64,000 nucleotides of DNA, taken from NCBI GenBank assembly GCA_015499995.1, contig JADNRV010000125.1:62001-126000 (forward strand). Direction: 5' to 3'. The DNA is from Flammula alnicola. Taxonomy: Eukaryota > Basidiomycota > Agaricomycetes > Agaricales > Strophariaceae. The position numbers and the translations under genes are program-made. This document shows, piece after piece, positions 44,919 through 57,066 of the stretch (positions within the stretch are counted from its first letter, which is position 1; every line of letters begins with the position of its first letter). The notes under the pieces were generated by a model that saw nothing but the letters and a program-made list of their open reading frames with translations, did no database searches and was not told where the DNA came from.

Positions 44919-47153
44919 TTAATTCATTCTCGAAGTAAGCACATCAATATTCCGTCTCCTCCCAAGTCCTGCCCGCCGTCTTGACGTGACCTGTTTCCCG
45001 CTCGAAAAGTACCCCGCTGCGATCTTGGCGTCGATCTCCGCATGTGAATCGGGTGGTATGAGATGGTCTAAAGATTAGAATCATCAGGAAACCCCGCAAA
45101 CATCCAGAAAAAACGAAGAACGAAACACGCACCAGGGATATCATACGGCTTCCAAATCGTTATCCCGCTCTTCATGATCGCGTCGTACTTCATGTTGCTG
45201 ATCGACACCATTTTGTCGACCTTCTTGATCCCGAGCCAGTGCAGGACGTCCGGCATTAGGGCGTCAAACCTCATGTCTTTGACCCCGGCGATCATCTCGG
45301 TGGATTTGAAGTACTTGTCGGCGGAGTCGCCGCCGCACTTGCAGAGGTTGTAGACGAGGTACCTTTTGAGGGGGGTTAAATAAGTGCGTGGAGGAATGGA
45401 GTGAGAGTGATATACGTACTTGGTAACTTCGCCTAGGGCACGTCCTTCTTTACGGAACTAAACGATGACGCCACCACCTACAAGTATAGAAAATAAACTG
45501 TAAGTAAACGGAACAGTGGAAATCATACATACCTTTCTGTGCTCCCTTAGTATATTCCTCCATAGCGTAGGTCAGGCGGGGCTTTCATGTACATATATCC
45601 AAGCCGAAAACATCAGACCCATTACCTATTAGCGAGTCAGCGCGATGAGAAAGAAGAGAAGATCCAACGATAGAAAAAAAAGAAAAAGAGAACTTACATT
45701 CATCGTGGACGCGTAGGGTGAGTTCTTTGCTCTGGTCAGACATGAACACTGGGTCACCAACTGGAACGACAATATCTTCAGAATAAAAGTGAACCAGAAA
45801 GGACGGAATGACGTACAGATGCACATGGTCAAGCCACCAATAGGGGCAAGAAGACTTTGATATCTGGGCAGGTGATGAGTTCGGGGTACTTTCCACCTGT
45901 ATCCTCGAACAACGCCCTTCGGAGAAGACTCTCGGATCTGAGGGAACACGCTCATGAGCATACAGAAATTAGAATAATAACGAACAAATTCAGAGCGACT
46001 CACATCCCAACCTCTCAGTAATGCGAGGGAGATACCACACAGGCTCCACGGCCGCCTTGCTAAAGTATACCTCCATCCCCGGCTCCGAATCGCTTAGTGA
46101 GCCATCCACGTTCCTCAATGGCGCACTCCTTATAACAATGCTCCTATCCACCTCCAACTCGCCCCTCCGCGCTGAATCACCCAGCTCGCTCATCTTCAAA
46201 TGCGCTTTGCTAACGGCAATGCTCGGACGAACATCCGACCCCAGCTCCTCAATCTACTTTCTAAAAACCGACGGGACGAAGTGGCCCCACGGATCGAATG
46301 ACACGATCTTGGACAGGCGGACCAGGTGGGGTTGGGCGGGATATCTACGGGCGGCTGGGCATTGCTGCAGCCGGGCTTGTGCGTTGGTCTTGGGGTGGCC
46401 ATGGCGATGGACAAAGCGCGGTAAATAGAGTAGGAGCTTGAGTGGGCACCCATCGCGTTGCGCTGCTTGATTTAGGAGGGGAGGCGCGAGCAGATGACAG
46501 GTCCACGTTCGCTGGCGGAGGCGGCACCCCAGTGGAGTGAGTGCGGGCCTGCGGCGCGATGCACTGTTGTTCGGGGTACGCTTGTGAGTGGATGGAGTCA
46601 ACGAATGATTTTAAGGTAAAAGAAAAGCTGGATAGAACTGACTTGTAAGATTGATGCGACCCGGATACAGAAGTTTCTCCCTCTCCTTGTCCGTCAAGCC
46701 GCCTGTCATCCTTTCTACTGCTGGGGCCGCATTCACCAGTGTTGTCCGTGGTGGTGTGCTAGGAGCGGAGACAGTAGTGCCGCCAGGAGCACCGCCGCTA
46801 GGGGCGGTAGTATAGTAGGCATACTCGGCATCGCCAACGCAGAGATTCCTTGTCCAGGCTTAGGCTCGAGCGGCGAAATAGTAACGTTCTGAATATTTAA
46901 ACTGTCCAGCTAATTCAACAAACACTCGATATCAATCAGTACAATCAGTATCAAACCACAGAACGGAATACGTGATGGACGAAAATTGTAAAACGAGAAA
47001 TTGAATATCAAACCATCATCAAAGTCGAACCATACGCCAAGAACAACGAACAAAAGACAAGAAACTTACTTTGGCTTGCATCCTCTGCTGCGTCACCTGG
47101 ATCGCTTCCAACTGGCCCAAAATCTGCATCAATATCGCGTCGGACACTGGCAT
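44919..47153 (-). pseudogene. URC1: URC1-like GTP cyclohydrolase II relative, multiply disabled
   Basis: The order of blocks on the minus strand matches URC1, a GTP cyclohydrolase II-like protein of fungal uracil catabolism: MPVSDAILMQILGQLEAIQ (47070-47153), TPPRTTLVNAAPAVERMTGG, GAHSSSYSIYRALSIAM, PPVDIPPNPTW, KIVSFDPWGHFVPSVF, SDVRPSIAVSKAHLKMSEL, GMEVYFSKAAVEPVWYLP, SLLRRALFEDTGGKYPELI, EGRALGEVTKY and IAGVKDMRFDALMPDVLHWL, ending near 44919. Damage: stop TAG after VPSVFRK (about 46255), stop TAG replacing the tyrosine of VIVYFRKEG (about 45463), frame changes near 46855, between SIYRALSIAM and KIVSFDP (about 46320), before SIYRAL (about 46450) and in FLPPIGG (about 45845). Introns are still recognisable (for example 46910-47069). 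The gene is non-functional unless the assembly is very poor here. Confidence 0.85.
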
Positions 47154-49702
47154 CTTGTTTGGTTTATGGTTCCTTGTGTGGCGTTGCCGTTCAGGCTGTC
47201 TGTAAGTCTTCTCAAGGATAGTACCTTCCTTGGCTCACGTTGACGGTCGACAGTCACAAGAGTGTTCGATATCAAAGATCCGATAGCAAAAGGAGAAAAG
47301 AGAGAAACAGACCAGAGTCAGTGTGATATAAGTTTGGTTGACATGACAAGATGATCCGGAGGTCCTAAATCCGTCTCGTCCGCATGTCCGGCCCAGTTGA
47401 TGCCGCTTATAGCACTCTTATAGCATAATCAATTATCGAGTATGTGCAGGTGCGGCCCAGTGAGATATGTAACGGATGGCTCTAAGCACTATGATATCAA
47501 TGAAACGGCGCGTGCAAGAAACTCCACCTTTTATAAAATCAAGTACAGCTGATTTCGTCGTATCTATGGTATTATCGGAGGGTGGCAGCCGCGTTGCGTA
47601 GCATTTACCGTGCCGTACTGCTTGGGAGATAGATAACTACTTATGCATCGTTATCCACCCCAGGACAGGTTGCCTGTTCATTGCGAAATTCGCCTAAAAT
47701 CCTATCTCTCCCACGAATCCGACCGTGCATTTCCAAAAAAAAATTGCAGGAATATGTCTTCTGGCGCTGTCGTTTGCCTTAGCCATTCCCATCATAGAAA
47801 AAGCAACTATATGTACGATTTTTTGCGGGGCGTTCTGGCCCCTGGGTGACGGAGAATAACTCTACATGACAGATGCGCAGAGCTAGCGAGGCTCATTCGC
47901 ACGTCAATAGCCACTCCACACCACAGATGGATCCGGCCGCGCCGCACAAATGTAGCACGGTTTTGGAACGGTAAAGTGGACCCTCCTAGACATACATGCA
48001 GGAAGGTCTCCGACTGCCACTGTCCCAAGAACCATTCCTCGAAGACGATGCATTCGACGGCTTGCATCAATGGGATCTGCTCCTGTGATAACCCTGTCAT
48101 CGGATTGATAAGGACGTAATTTATGTTGAATGTCGTACAGGCGATCGGGAACGCACCCATTACGAAGGCAATTGGAAACCTGATGGTTGGTGCGTGCCTC
48201 GGCCTAGCAGCCAAAACCACCCTCAAGGTATATGGACGACTTTGTATGATCAAAATCCTGTGTGGAAGCAAGATCTGATGCGCGCTATTGATGTAGGTTG
48301 CATTGCAAGCATTCCCATACGTCGGGCCAAGTCATATCGACCAAGCAACTAAGAAGATTTTGACTAAGGTTTTGTAAGGACGACAAGGCATTGTGAGGGC
48401 GACGTTCAAGGCTAGTGATTGGAATACACGGGGCACTGGCGAAGTGATGTCGAAATAGTTCATATTGCAAACACGATTCGACTTCCGTATAAACAACTCA
48501 TAAAAATTAATCCAAGTCGATAGCATAAGTGCGATAGGTCGTTGAGCGTCTAGCAGACGGCTCACCTTAACAAGTACATTCTTCATATCACTTGTATGAT
48601 TTGAGGATATGAAATCAGACATTACAGGAAGAAATGAAAATGCGACGACATGGCCAAGACATGGCATTGGATATGGACAGAATTGTGCAAGACGTAATGT
48701 CCTCTACAGGATCTGTCAAGACTTGGGACGAACGGCAATTTCAATGAAGAGTCGGCTTTGACCGCGTTCCCCGACTACTCCTGGTGACAACAATATTAGG
48801 AAACCCGTGAAGGCCCTTTTCAGAATCATTCAGTTATCGACAGTATATACTGCAAGCCGACTGAGATGAGAGAGGTCATGCAAACTGCACAATGCGATAC
48901 TGCACTGCGCTGTCTCGACATGTTCCGGAGCACATCCGAGAGCAGCTACCTTGGACTGCTCCATCTGATGACAACAGACCTGCCTATCAGCTTTGCTACC
49001 AAAGCGTCGAGCCAGAAGTCATTCTTTGGTCAATCTTCGGGTCTAATTTTGGCCATCAACATTCATTTGCTAACTGTCTTTTCCATTCTGAATACCGCCA
49101 GCCGATTCCTTACGTACTCGATGCTGAGCACTGAGTACTGAAGCCTGATCAACCTAACATTACCCGGGGCAGATCCACCTGATTCCTACCAGAGAAAATG
49201 ACGACCATCATAGCTCCTTACCGCCATCTTACCACTTTCACTGGAGGAAATGGGGCGACTGGATCTCCGTTGGAGACAGCAGATCCAGGACGTTCAGTAG
49301 AATTTCCCACTACCCATGTGACACCTTGTGTGACTAAGGTGCCATCACTGATGGCATAGCCTCACGAGCTCGTGGTGGCTATTTTTACCCATTAACAATG
49401 GATGAGCTCGTGTTAATTAAGGAATGGGCAAGCTTGAGGTAGATCAATGGATGAGCCCACCATCAGGGCCAATGGCGGAGCTGTTTGCCCTTGGATGCAT
49501 GGACAAGCTCTTGTTCCATTGATGGACAAGCTCGTCAAATTGGTGTTTTTGGGCTGGGGGGGGGAGGATTTTGTCGATATATTATATAGATTCTGCATTA
49601 CCTCTTGCTCAGTAATATATTGAATTGCTATGCAGGAGCCATTTTGCATCAGAATTTGCATTGAACGCCAAATTCAGTGATTCCTCAGGGAAACCCTCTG
49701 AC
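47154..49702. other. 2.5 kb without a confident gene
   Basis: Minus frames at 47807-48271 (FPIAFVMGAFPIACTTFNINYV) and 48332-48667 and a plus frame at 48892-49134 (PEHIREQLPWTAPSDDNRPA) could be exons, but do not join. Between 49350 and 49540, variants of ATGGATGAGCTCGTG recur four or five times, including the palindrome CACGAGCTCGTG at about 49361, and a G10 run lies near 49558. Confidence 0.35.
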
Positions 49703-49855
49703 AAGTGTGTCTGATCTCTAGGGAAATATATCTGACTTCCGGAAAAGTGTATTTAACTTCCGGGGAGGTGTGTCTGATCTCCAGGAAAGTGCAGCTGACT
49801 TCCAGAAAAGTGTGTCTGACTTCCCGGGAAATGTGTCTGCCTTCTAGGAAAGTGT
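49703..49855 (+). repeat. 24-bp minisatellite, about 6-7 copies
   Basis: Degenerate units of the form GTGTCTGACTTCCGGGAAA, period 24, so the unit is codon-compatible (reads VCLTSRKV-like octapeptides). No gene start or splice context supports coding. It ends at TTAGGG followed by the 51-bp repeat at 49861. Confidence 0.75.
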
Positions 49856-49860
49856 TAGGG

Positions 49861-49911
49861 TTATGGGACTATATTGCTAGGGATCCCTAGGGATTTTTAG
49901 TAGGGATCCCT
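49861..49911 (+). repeat. 51-bp repeat next to telomere-like hexamer, copy 1
   Basis: Identical to 57078-57128. It contains ATTGCTAGGGATCCCTAGGG, a palindrome around GGATCC. In both places the sequence directly before it is TTAGGG-like. Confidence 0.9.
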
Positions 49912-50239
49912 GGCCTAATTCCAAAGGATTTCAACAGCTTCGTTGCATTCAGGCGTTCCGTAGGAATTTCGACATTCTGACTTCCGATTCGGATTCCCCG
50001 ACCTTGAAAACCCCCCCTAGGTATTTCAGATCACCCGAAACCACCCACGGGGAGGGGGTAAATTAAATAAACAGTTTAATCGTACGAAAAATCGAATATT
50101 TGGGCGTTCCGGTACGCCTGCAGAACGTCAATCTAAAAATAGTTTGGGCATTCATGGCGTTCCCAGCGTCAATCTAAAAATAAAGTAGACGCTCCTGGCG
50201 TTCTCGGCCATCATGTCAGGGACCGGTACGCCTATCCGA

Positions 50240-51110
50240 TGCATGATGTCATTGCATCAAGACGTTCCCGAGGCGTTCTTTGATTCCCTTTGGCATTCCC
50301 GACATGTTCCGTAGGCATTCCGTAGGCGTTCTTCTTTGTGGCCTCTGGCGTTCTTGCTGTCTGGTGGGTACCCTTGGCATTGCGTCATGCACTGGGCGTT
50401 CTTCTTTCAGTATTGCGTCATGCACTGGGCGTTCCTCTTTCAGTAGGGCGTCTGCCATGGCGTTCCACTGGCATTCCTGAAGCGTTCCACTGGCATTCCT
50501 CTTTTGCCAGTGCCCTAACCCACAGCGTAGCTTTTGGTGGGGTGCGTACCGGGCGTCCCGGGCATTCCTTCTTTCTTTTGGTAGTGCGTGTACCCGTGGC
50601 ATAGCTTTGGTTGCGTACCGTGCGTGCCGTGCATACCATGCGCACTGGGCGTGCCGGCCATCCCTTCCTTCTTTTGGCAGTGCACATACCCATGGCATAG
50701 CTTTGGTGGAGTGCGTACCATGCGTGCCGTGCGTACCGTGCGTGCCGTGCATCCCTTCTCTCTTTTGCCAGTGCTTGCCAGTGCGCGTACCCGTGGCGTA
50801 GCTTAGGGAGAGCGCGTGCCGTGCATACCGTGCATACCGTGCATGCTGGGCATCCCTTCTCTTTTTTGCCAGTGCGCTTACTCACAGCGTCCTCTGCGCA
50901 TTCCTGAGGTGTTCCATTGACATTCCTCTTTTGGCAGCGCCCGTACCCACAGCGTCGCTTTTGGTAGGGTGCGCACCGGGCGTCCCGGCCTTCTCTTCTC
51001 TCTTTTGGTAGTGCGCGTACCCATGGCAGTTGCGTACCAGGTGTGCCGAGCATCCCTTCTTTCTTTTGGCAGTGCGCGTACCCATGGCGTACTGTCAGTG
51101 TTCTGTCCCT
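50240..51110. repeat. Degenerate GC-rich tandem repeat field
   Basis: Units of roughly 100-130 bp repeat TTCTTTCTTTTGGCAGTGCG, GTACCCATGGCATAGC and GTGCGTACCGTGCGTGCC, with inner 10-bp CCGTGCGTGC tracts. Long open frames on both strands here (HGTHGTHGTH; CVPCVPCVPC) are by-products of the repeat and are not genes. Confidence 0.7.
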
Positions 51111-51213
51111 TTCACATTCTTCCATTGCCATCCACTGCATCCCTCGGCCCTCGGACTGTCCTAGTCTCCTTCTCAGTATTATTCCATGGGGGTTCCTGTC
51201 AGTCTTGTGCAAC

Positions 51214-51405
51214 TATGGCGCATACGCTATACTGACTATATGCGCTATTATAGCGCATACGCTATACTTACTACATGCATGCTGTAATAGCGCATATGTT
51301 ATACATACTACATGCACACTATAACAGCGCATATGCTATACTTACTATGCGCGCACTATAACAGCGCATATGCTATACTTACTATACGCGCACTATAACA
51401 GTGCA
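51214..51405. repeat. About 40-bp tandem repeat with palindromic core, 5 copies
   Basis: Units contain GCGCATATGCTATACTTACT followed by ACTATAACA. The first contains TATGCGCTATTATAGCGCATA-type dyad symmetry (centre about 51247). AT/GC alternation would allow each unit to form a hairpin. Confidence 0.7.
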
Positions 51406-51512
51406 CAGCGCCTAGAGACTTAAAGGCGTAGGACCCTTCCTTAATTGGAAATGTCCTCAACACAGCTGCAGCTCCCGAGCAAGCGATCGCTCTGCAATGA
51501 TCTCTCTTGATC

Positions 51513-51552
51513 CACCCACTCACCCGGCATAATGCTGTGAGTTATCCCCCAC
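51513..51552 (+). promoter_or_regulatory. Conserved upstream box of OrsD-type genes, copy 1
   Basis: The stretch around GGCATAATGCTGTG recurs at 59768-59800 (CACTTGGCATAATGCTGTGG) and 61741-61775 (CACTTGGCAAAAGCTGTGG). Copies 1 and 3 lie about 490 and 520 bp before the start codons of the two OrsD-type genes. It could be a promoter element or 5' untranslated end of an element family. Confidence 0.5.
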
Positions 51553-52032
51553 CCCTTTGTTCTACCTCTGGTGCTTCTCTGGACATGGATTCTTTGCTTT
51601 CATGTCGGTGTCAAGGAACATGAAAGATTGACGCGACATTCCTTTTGACATGGGCTGCTTCTCGATGATCGAGACTGGGTTTCTAAACATCACACCTGTC
51701 CGATGTGAGCTCCGGGTAGCATTTCTCCATTGAATATGTATAAATTCATGTCTGACGATGCGAAGAATGTCTTCTATGTCGATCCTTGCTCTCTTCTACG
51801 ACGATCCTTGCTCTCTTCTATGTCGATCACAGGTCTAGAACATGTATGAATGAGGTATTCTATCTCTTATCATCGAAATGATATCAAATTCACATGATCT
51901 TTCCAGAATCTACCCTTATTTTCGTCCCAAGAATGCCAAAGTACTAAGTCCATGGATTCTCCATTGCAAAAGGTGTGAATCCCGTTCTTTGTCTTGTCCC
52001 TCTCTTTTCTGAAAGCCTGCTACACAGTCGAC

Positions 52033-54997
52033 ATGAGCGCTGTTCCCTCTGCTGCTGTTCCGTCGGCCCCACCTGCTAGAACATCTATGTCTGCTGGTCC
52101 TGCTGAGGGGACGTCTGCTGCGGCTATGACTTCTTCTGGGTCTGTTCCTCCTTCTGGCAAGCAAGACCGCTCAAGCAAATACCTTCAGCGCGTCAAACAC
52201 CAGGAAAAGGCGCAGGTTAGGTACCGCGATCTGGACGAGACTTTCGATGTGACTCGCGGAGAGTTGCACAGCTTCTGGTGTGTTCGGTGTACAAAGGCCT
52301 ATGAGGATCCTGTTAGCCTACGAGTGCATTACTTTATTATGCAATCATACCATGGCTCACTACTTTTAGAAACACGCCGTTACCTGTTCACAAATCCCTG
52401 GTGCCCATTCTCCGCGGTCGACGCTGTCCCCTGCACTGGACCCGCAGATGCTAACCGATACCGATCTGGATGAATCCACTCTGAAGGAGGCGCTCAGAAG
52501 AGATTTGATCACTGTCCCGCCACACCCATTTGGAGAGGTCATCGTCATTGTATCGGATAGCGATACATCCGACAACGAGGAGTTGGAGCACCTTCCATTA
52601 TCAAAATTCGATCCGTCTTCTGTCATTCATGAGCCAGACGAGTACACCATCATTAACCATCCCACAATCAATCTCCCTGCTCTCGGAATCGTCATCAACA
52701 CTCTTCTGAAGTGCGTTATATGCCTTCATTGCTCACGCGCAGTCGAATTCACAGGGATAGAGCGCCATATCCACACTCATCTCAAATTTGTCAACATACC
52801 GGACGCTCTCAGTGAGGATCTTGGAACTGAATTCGGACTTGTGCCGCTCAAGGAGATTGGATACTTTTCAGCTCCAATCCCTCCTGTTTTTGGCATCCCT
52901 ATTTATGAAGATCCGTATTATTTTTGTGGAAAGTGTCATCGCGGGTATCAAGACTATCCCACCCTTCGGAGTCATCAGTCAAACAAGGAACGTTGTACTG
53001 TGGAGCGCAAGGAGAAGTCTTTTCATGTCGGCTATGCGCAGTCTATCACAAAAGGGTCTCGCAAGCGAAATTTCCAGGTCGACATTGCGTGTTTACGGTC
53101 TCGGGAGGAGATCGACTATGCGAACTTGTTTGAAGTGCACCATCCTCCTCCTCTCAACTTCTCACAGCTACCTATGCGATCTCCGGAGGACGAGCAAAAC
53201 CTTGGCCAGTTTTTCTACCGAGAGAAATGGGCGTCCTTTGTAGCGGGTTATACACCGGAGGAGATACGCGAGGCTTGTAGAGGAGCTATGCCGGACGAAC
53301 CGGTTGGACAGGCTCTCAAGGCTGCGGCGAATCGTTATATCACAAATATACAGGCGTCCATTCAGGATCAGCAAACTTACGGCTTCTTGAAGTCGATCGC
53401 TCAGATCTCTCCTGGGCATGTCTTTATTCTATTCTCTTGTCTTGCATATCACTAACTAGGCATTCAGGAGTGAAAGCGGTTACCACTTCAACCATATTCT
53501 GAAAGACGCGGTCACCAAGTATGCAGGCGTTCTCCATTGCCTACTCTTCAGTGTCATACGGAGTATGGATGTGAAATGGAGCAGCAAAGTCCGATATCCG
53601 GAGATGGATGGCGCTCAAAAGGCCGAGTTTAACACTCTCATAGCCGCTCTGTCTACCCCGGATACCGCCGCTATTGATAAAGCTTTTCACAAGGCGTGCT
53701 ACGTTTTGTTTGCCCATCAACGCCATCAGTATCCTGCTAGCTGTGGCCTCGACAAATTCTTTTCTCCCGTCAATGCCTTTGTGGTTTACGCCTCTGTGCA
53801 CGAAGGTGGAAATTTTCGAAAGGCGGGTGTTATTACGCAAACACTTGCCGCCATAATCTATTCTATCCGGACGACTATGCTCTTTCAGACGATCAACATC
53901 TCATCTCGTGAAAAAATTTCCGTATTCGAGTAGGTGTCATTTTTTCTGGGAACAACCATCTGAATCTGATTACCCTTGTCCAAAGCGCATATCCTCAAGT
54001 TCAACAATACCTCCAGGACCGTCAAGAAACTCCACTCTCTTTCATCTTCAATGTCTATCGACTTCTCGCTACTATTCGGTCCAGCGAAGCCAATAGCGAG
54101 GCATTTACGTTCACGGATGTCAACGGGCGTGAAATTTCTCATGAGGGGAATCTCATCCGTATCGATGACATTAAACGGATGATTGACGGCGAGCTCGTGC
54201 CGTTCAACGAGTACCTGAAGCGAGAGATATTCTTCGGAGAAGATGTCGCCGCCAACCTCTTGCCCAAATTCGAGATCGAGGACCTGGTGGATAATATCCA
54301 GAACCATTCTACTGGCTATAGCTTCATTGAAGATGAGCGGAATGGCTTTGGAAAATACCGCTTCTCATACGGTCGATGGCTGCTGTCTGATCCCAATCGA
54401 GCCCATCGGTTTGTCTACAGGCATAACGGAAAGCTCGTCTGGAGAGCAATTCCGGCGTTTGATCTTTTGAAGAAGCTGGAGCATGTTCGCGCTCTTCTTT
54501 CTGCTCCTCTTGCGGCTAGCACTGGACCGACGACTAGGGCTACAGAGTTTGCGCGTAATCTGTTTCGAAATTCGCCTGGGGCTACCCGAAATGTCATGAT
54601 CCTCTACCATCTCCTGTGTATTGTTGCGATCCAAGACAAGACCTCTCATCGCCGCCTCAAGGACCGATTTGTTCCTCACACGCCGACCAGAGAATGGGCG
54701 ATGGCGCTCATAATCAACCTCGTCTTCTTTCGTCCTTTTGAGGAATTTCTAGTTGGCATCTTCATGGATAGCTACGCGATCGATCGGTATCGATATCAGC
54801 TCTGGCCTGGACTCAAGAGCACAATGACGGGTGAAAAGTTTGGAGAACTCTTTGGCGCCATGACCGAGAAATACCTCGGGAAATCGTACAGTGTTAGGGT
54901 AGTGGAGATCCTCACCACCGCCGGAGCAGTGGCAAGGGCGTACCGTTGTGTTGGGGTTCAAGCGGGATGCAAAAGGGCTCAAGTCGTCTTGACTTGA
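52033..54997 (+). CDS. OrsD-type C2H2 zinc-finger protein, subtelomeric family, copy 1
   Basis: Four exons: 52033-52323, 52370-53415, 53468-53929 and 53986-54997; introns 46, 52 and 56 nt. The second intron has a GC donor (GG|GCATGT) with a CACTAAC branch site and CAG end. Product 936 residues. Residues 1-97 hold an N-terminal C2H2-like CVRCTKAYED...|KHAVTC across the first splice site. Residues 195-310 match the OrsD (PF12013) double finger: LKCVICLHCSRAVEF, HIHTHLKF, YYFCGKCHRGYQDYPTLRSHQ. The rest is a large domain with MTGEKFGELFGAMTEKYLGKSYSVR near the end, where relatives continue. OrsD-type proteins in Agaricomycetes often precede helicase modules in subtelomeric or mobile genes; no helicase follows here, so this copy is probably C-terminally truncated. 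Confidence 0.7.
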
Positions 54998-56300
54998 AAG
55001 CAACTTTTCGGTTGAACCTCTTCAGTGCATCCTGGCTCGTATTTATACTGCCTGAGCATAGGCAGTGTACCAACGTGCGGGTATTATTGCGCGAGATGGC
55101 GCAATAATGGTGCGATAAGGTGTGTTAAGCCTTGCCGTCCAAGCCGACCCACGGTTCTTAGCTTCCGCCTGGACAGGTGACCGCGAACGGACCCATCGAA
55201 GCATGGCATGAAACACGCGGCCGATTACCCGGAACCCATGCATGTACTTTTCATACATGACTCACGTTCCAGCAGCATGTGGTGGGGCCTAACCGGCTAA
55301 CCACCGCTGTACTGGAAACAAAAATAGCGTGTGCGTGCGCCACAATTCTAATAATAATAATGCTTCTAAAGAAGCCGGAACCGGCAGCGGTACAGTTTTC
55401 CCACTGGCGACCCCAGGTCTCTAAATATAGCAACACATGCGTAACCAACGTGTGACAGGCAAGGGGTATCCGGCTTTCCATGCCGTGCCCGCACTAGACC
55501 GGTTACTACCCGGCCCCGAGCATGTACTCCCGCGCTTAACATTCGGAACCTAGCGCCTAAATGTAATTAGAGCGCGCGTTAACGCACGGGTATATCTCAA
55601 CCACAATACGTCCGCAACGATAAAAACACAAGTCGGACCGAGATGCCCGAGAAGCCCGAAGCTCCCCGAACACCAGCCAGAATAGCAGTGTACGTCCTTG
55701 CCGTCACCCCTGGACTACTCCAACTGTTCCCGATCTCAAGGCCGAAGCCTTGCTAAGGTTGGTATATTCTCCACTCCCACCCCAACGAACTTCCCGCCGG
55801 GTCGCGGTCCCTTAACCACACCACTGCGCTGCACCGCGACTAAGCCGTATCGAACGTTCTGTTCCCCGCACAGCCGCCGTAAAGCTACCGTTTGGGCGTA
55901 CTAGTAAGAGATCGAGGGGTGCATCGGCGAACCTTCGCCCCAAGATAGCCGTCACTTGGCGTATCCTCGCGTTTTAATATCTCGAGTACATAGCTCGTGT
56001 TTAAGACCCGAGGGCCCCCTTACTAACCGAAGCTTTTAGGGTACTTGCGTCACTTACAGACATAAACTCTGGGACTCCTGTTGGTAATATTTCAACCTAA
56101 GGGCGCCTACAGTCCACTCAGCTGGTCCGATCCCTGAAGCGATCATCTGCAGGTTGGGGGATCAAATCCCAATGACAACTTGCACTGTCTTATTTTAGAA
56201 CGAACGACTACGCTCGATACTAACGAATTACCTAGTGCCTGATATCGATTAAGACGAACCAGGGCCTATTACGGTTTCCATACCTTCCATACTACCTTCG
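54998..56300. other. 1.3 kb without genes; small hairpin and tRNA-like stretch
   Basis: No frame supported. A perfect 10-bp hairpin (ATTATTGCGC, loop GAGATG, GCGCAATAAT) lies at 55083-55108. At about 56108-56175 a tRNA-like stretch occurs: CTCAGCTGGTC (D-arm/A-box-like) and GGGGATCAAATCCC (B-box-like), but no acceptor stem pairs, so it is at most a tRNA-derived relic. Confidence 0.4.
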
Positions 56301-56346
56301 GCTAGGGTTCTGGGTTAACGGTTAGGGTTCGGGTTCGGGTTTGAAC
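56301..56346 (+). repeat. Degenerate telomere-like TTAGGG tract 1
   Basis: GCTAGGGTTCTGGGTTAACG followed by GTTAGGGTTCGGGTTCGGGT: several TTAGGG/TTCGGG variants in a row, G-rich strand reading left to right. It ends about 40 bp from the stop codon of the truncated gene at 56388. Confidence 0.7.
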
Positions 56347-56387
56347 CGAGCCTAAAAGGCAAATAGTAAATATCTTCGTTTGGATAT

Positions 56388-57060
56388 TTAACCCAACGAG
56401 GGCTCTTCTCCGAAAAATGTATCGTCGAAGAGTACCAGATCGTCCGCAATAATGGGACTATCTTCTTCAGAATTTTGTAGAGGTAGAGCATGTGTTACCG
56501 AGCTCAATACCTCACGTCTCATCTTACCCACAACATCGCCCAGGTTAGGCAAACGTTTGCGGGAGACAAGCCATCGTGCAGTCGTTAGACCAACTTTACG
56601 AACGTCGATCACGTCCCTGACCTCCATACTGTTACTGGTAAACCCCATGGGGCGCAGATACGTAAGGGAGATATCATCCCAACCGAAGTCAGGATTGTTC
56701 AGGGTATCAACCGCTTCCAAATCTATAGGCAACTTAACAGCCGGAACTGACTGGTCACCGTTCGACTCGTCCACTGACATCGACACTTCCTCCTGGGCTG
56801 GATCCGGAGACCCACTCACGTCAACATCCATCGGTTCGGCCGGAGCCAACCCGCGACGAACATCGAACCCAAGTCCTTCCGCGTACTTTGCGATGGTAGT
56901 ATAATCAATACTAGATATATCGGCTCCGTAACGGGACTTAGCGAATTCGTAAAGTCGGGATAACCTGTTCGAGCGAACCTCGGACAGACTGGTTATCCAG
57001 CGTTTAACGACAACATTCTGAAGTTCTCGTAGGTTGAACGCTTCCCAGATCGGGTTGAAC
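56388..57060 (-). pseudogene. 5'-truncated gene fragment between telomere-like tracts
   Basis: On the minus strand the frame is open from about 57060 to the stop at 56388 (about 223 codons) with natural-looking protein text: NPIWEAFNLRELQNVVVKRW, YEFAKSRYGADISSIDYTTI, PMDVDVSGSPDPAQEEVSM, FGWDDISLTYLRPMGF, ARWLVSRKRLPNLGDVVGKM and a final acidic EEDSPIIADDLVLFDDTFF. There is no start codon before MDVDV; instead the coding text stops about 7 bp from CCCTAACC (the telomere-like TTAGGG read on this strand). I do not recognise the protein. Layout suggests the 3' part of a gene whose 5' part was lost at a breakpoint. Confidence 0.5.
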
Positions 57061-57066
57061 TCTGAT

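Noticed and set aside
50249..50812. Long open frames on both strands (HGTHGTHGTH and CVPCVPCVPC patterns)
   Set aside because: They follow the GC-rich tandem repeat exactly and have no start context, introns or natural composition.
56108..56175. tRNA-like stretch with A-box- and B-box-like segments
   Set aside because: No seven-base acceptor stem can be formed; at most a relic.
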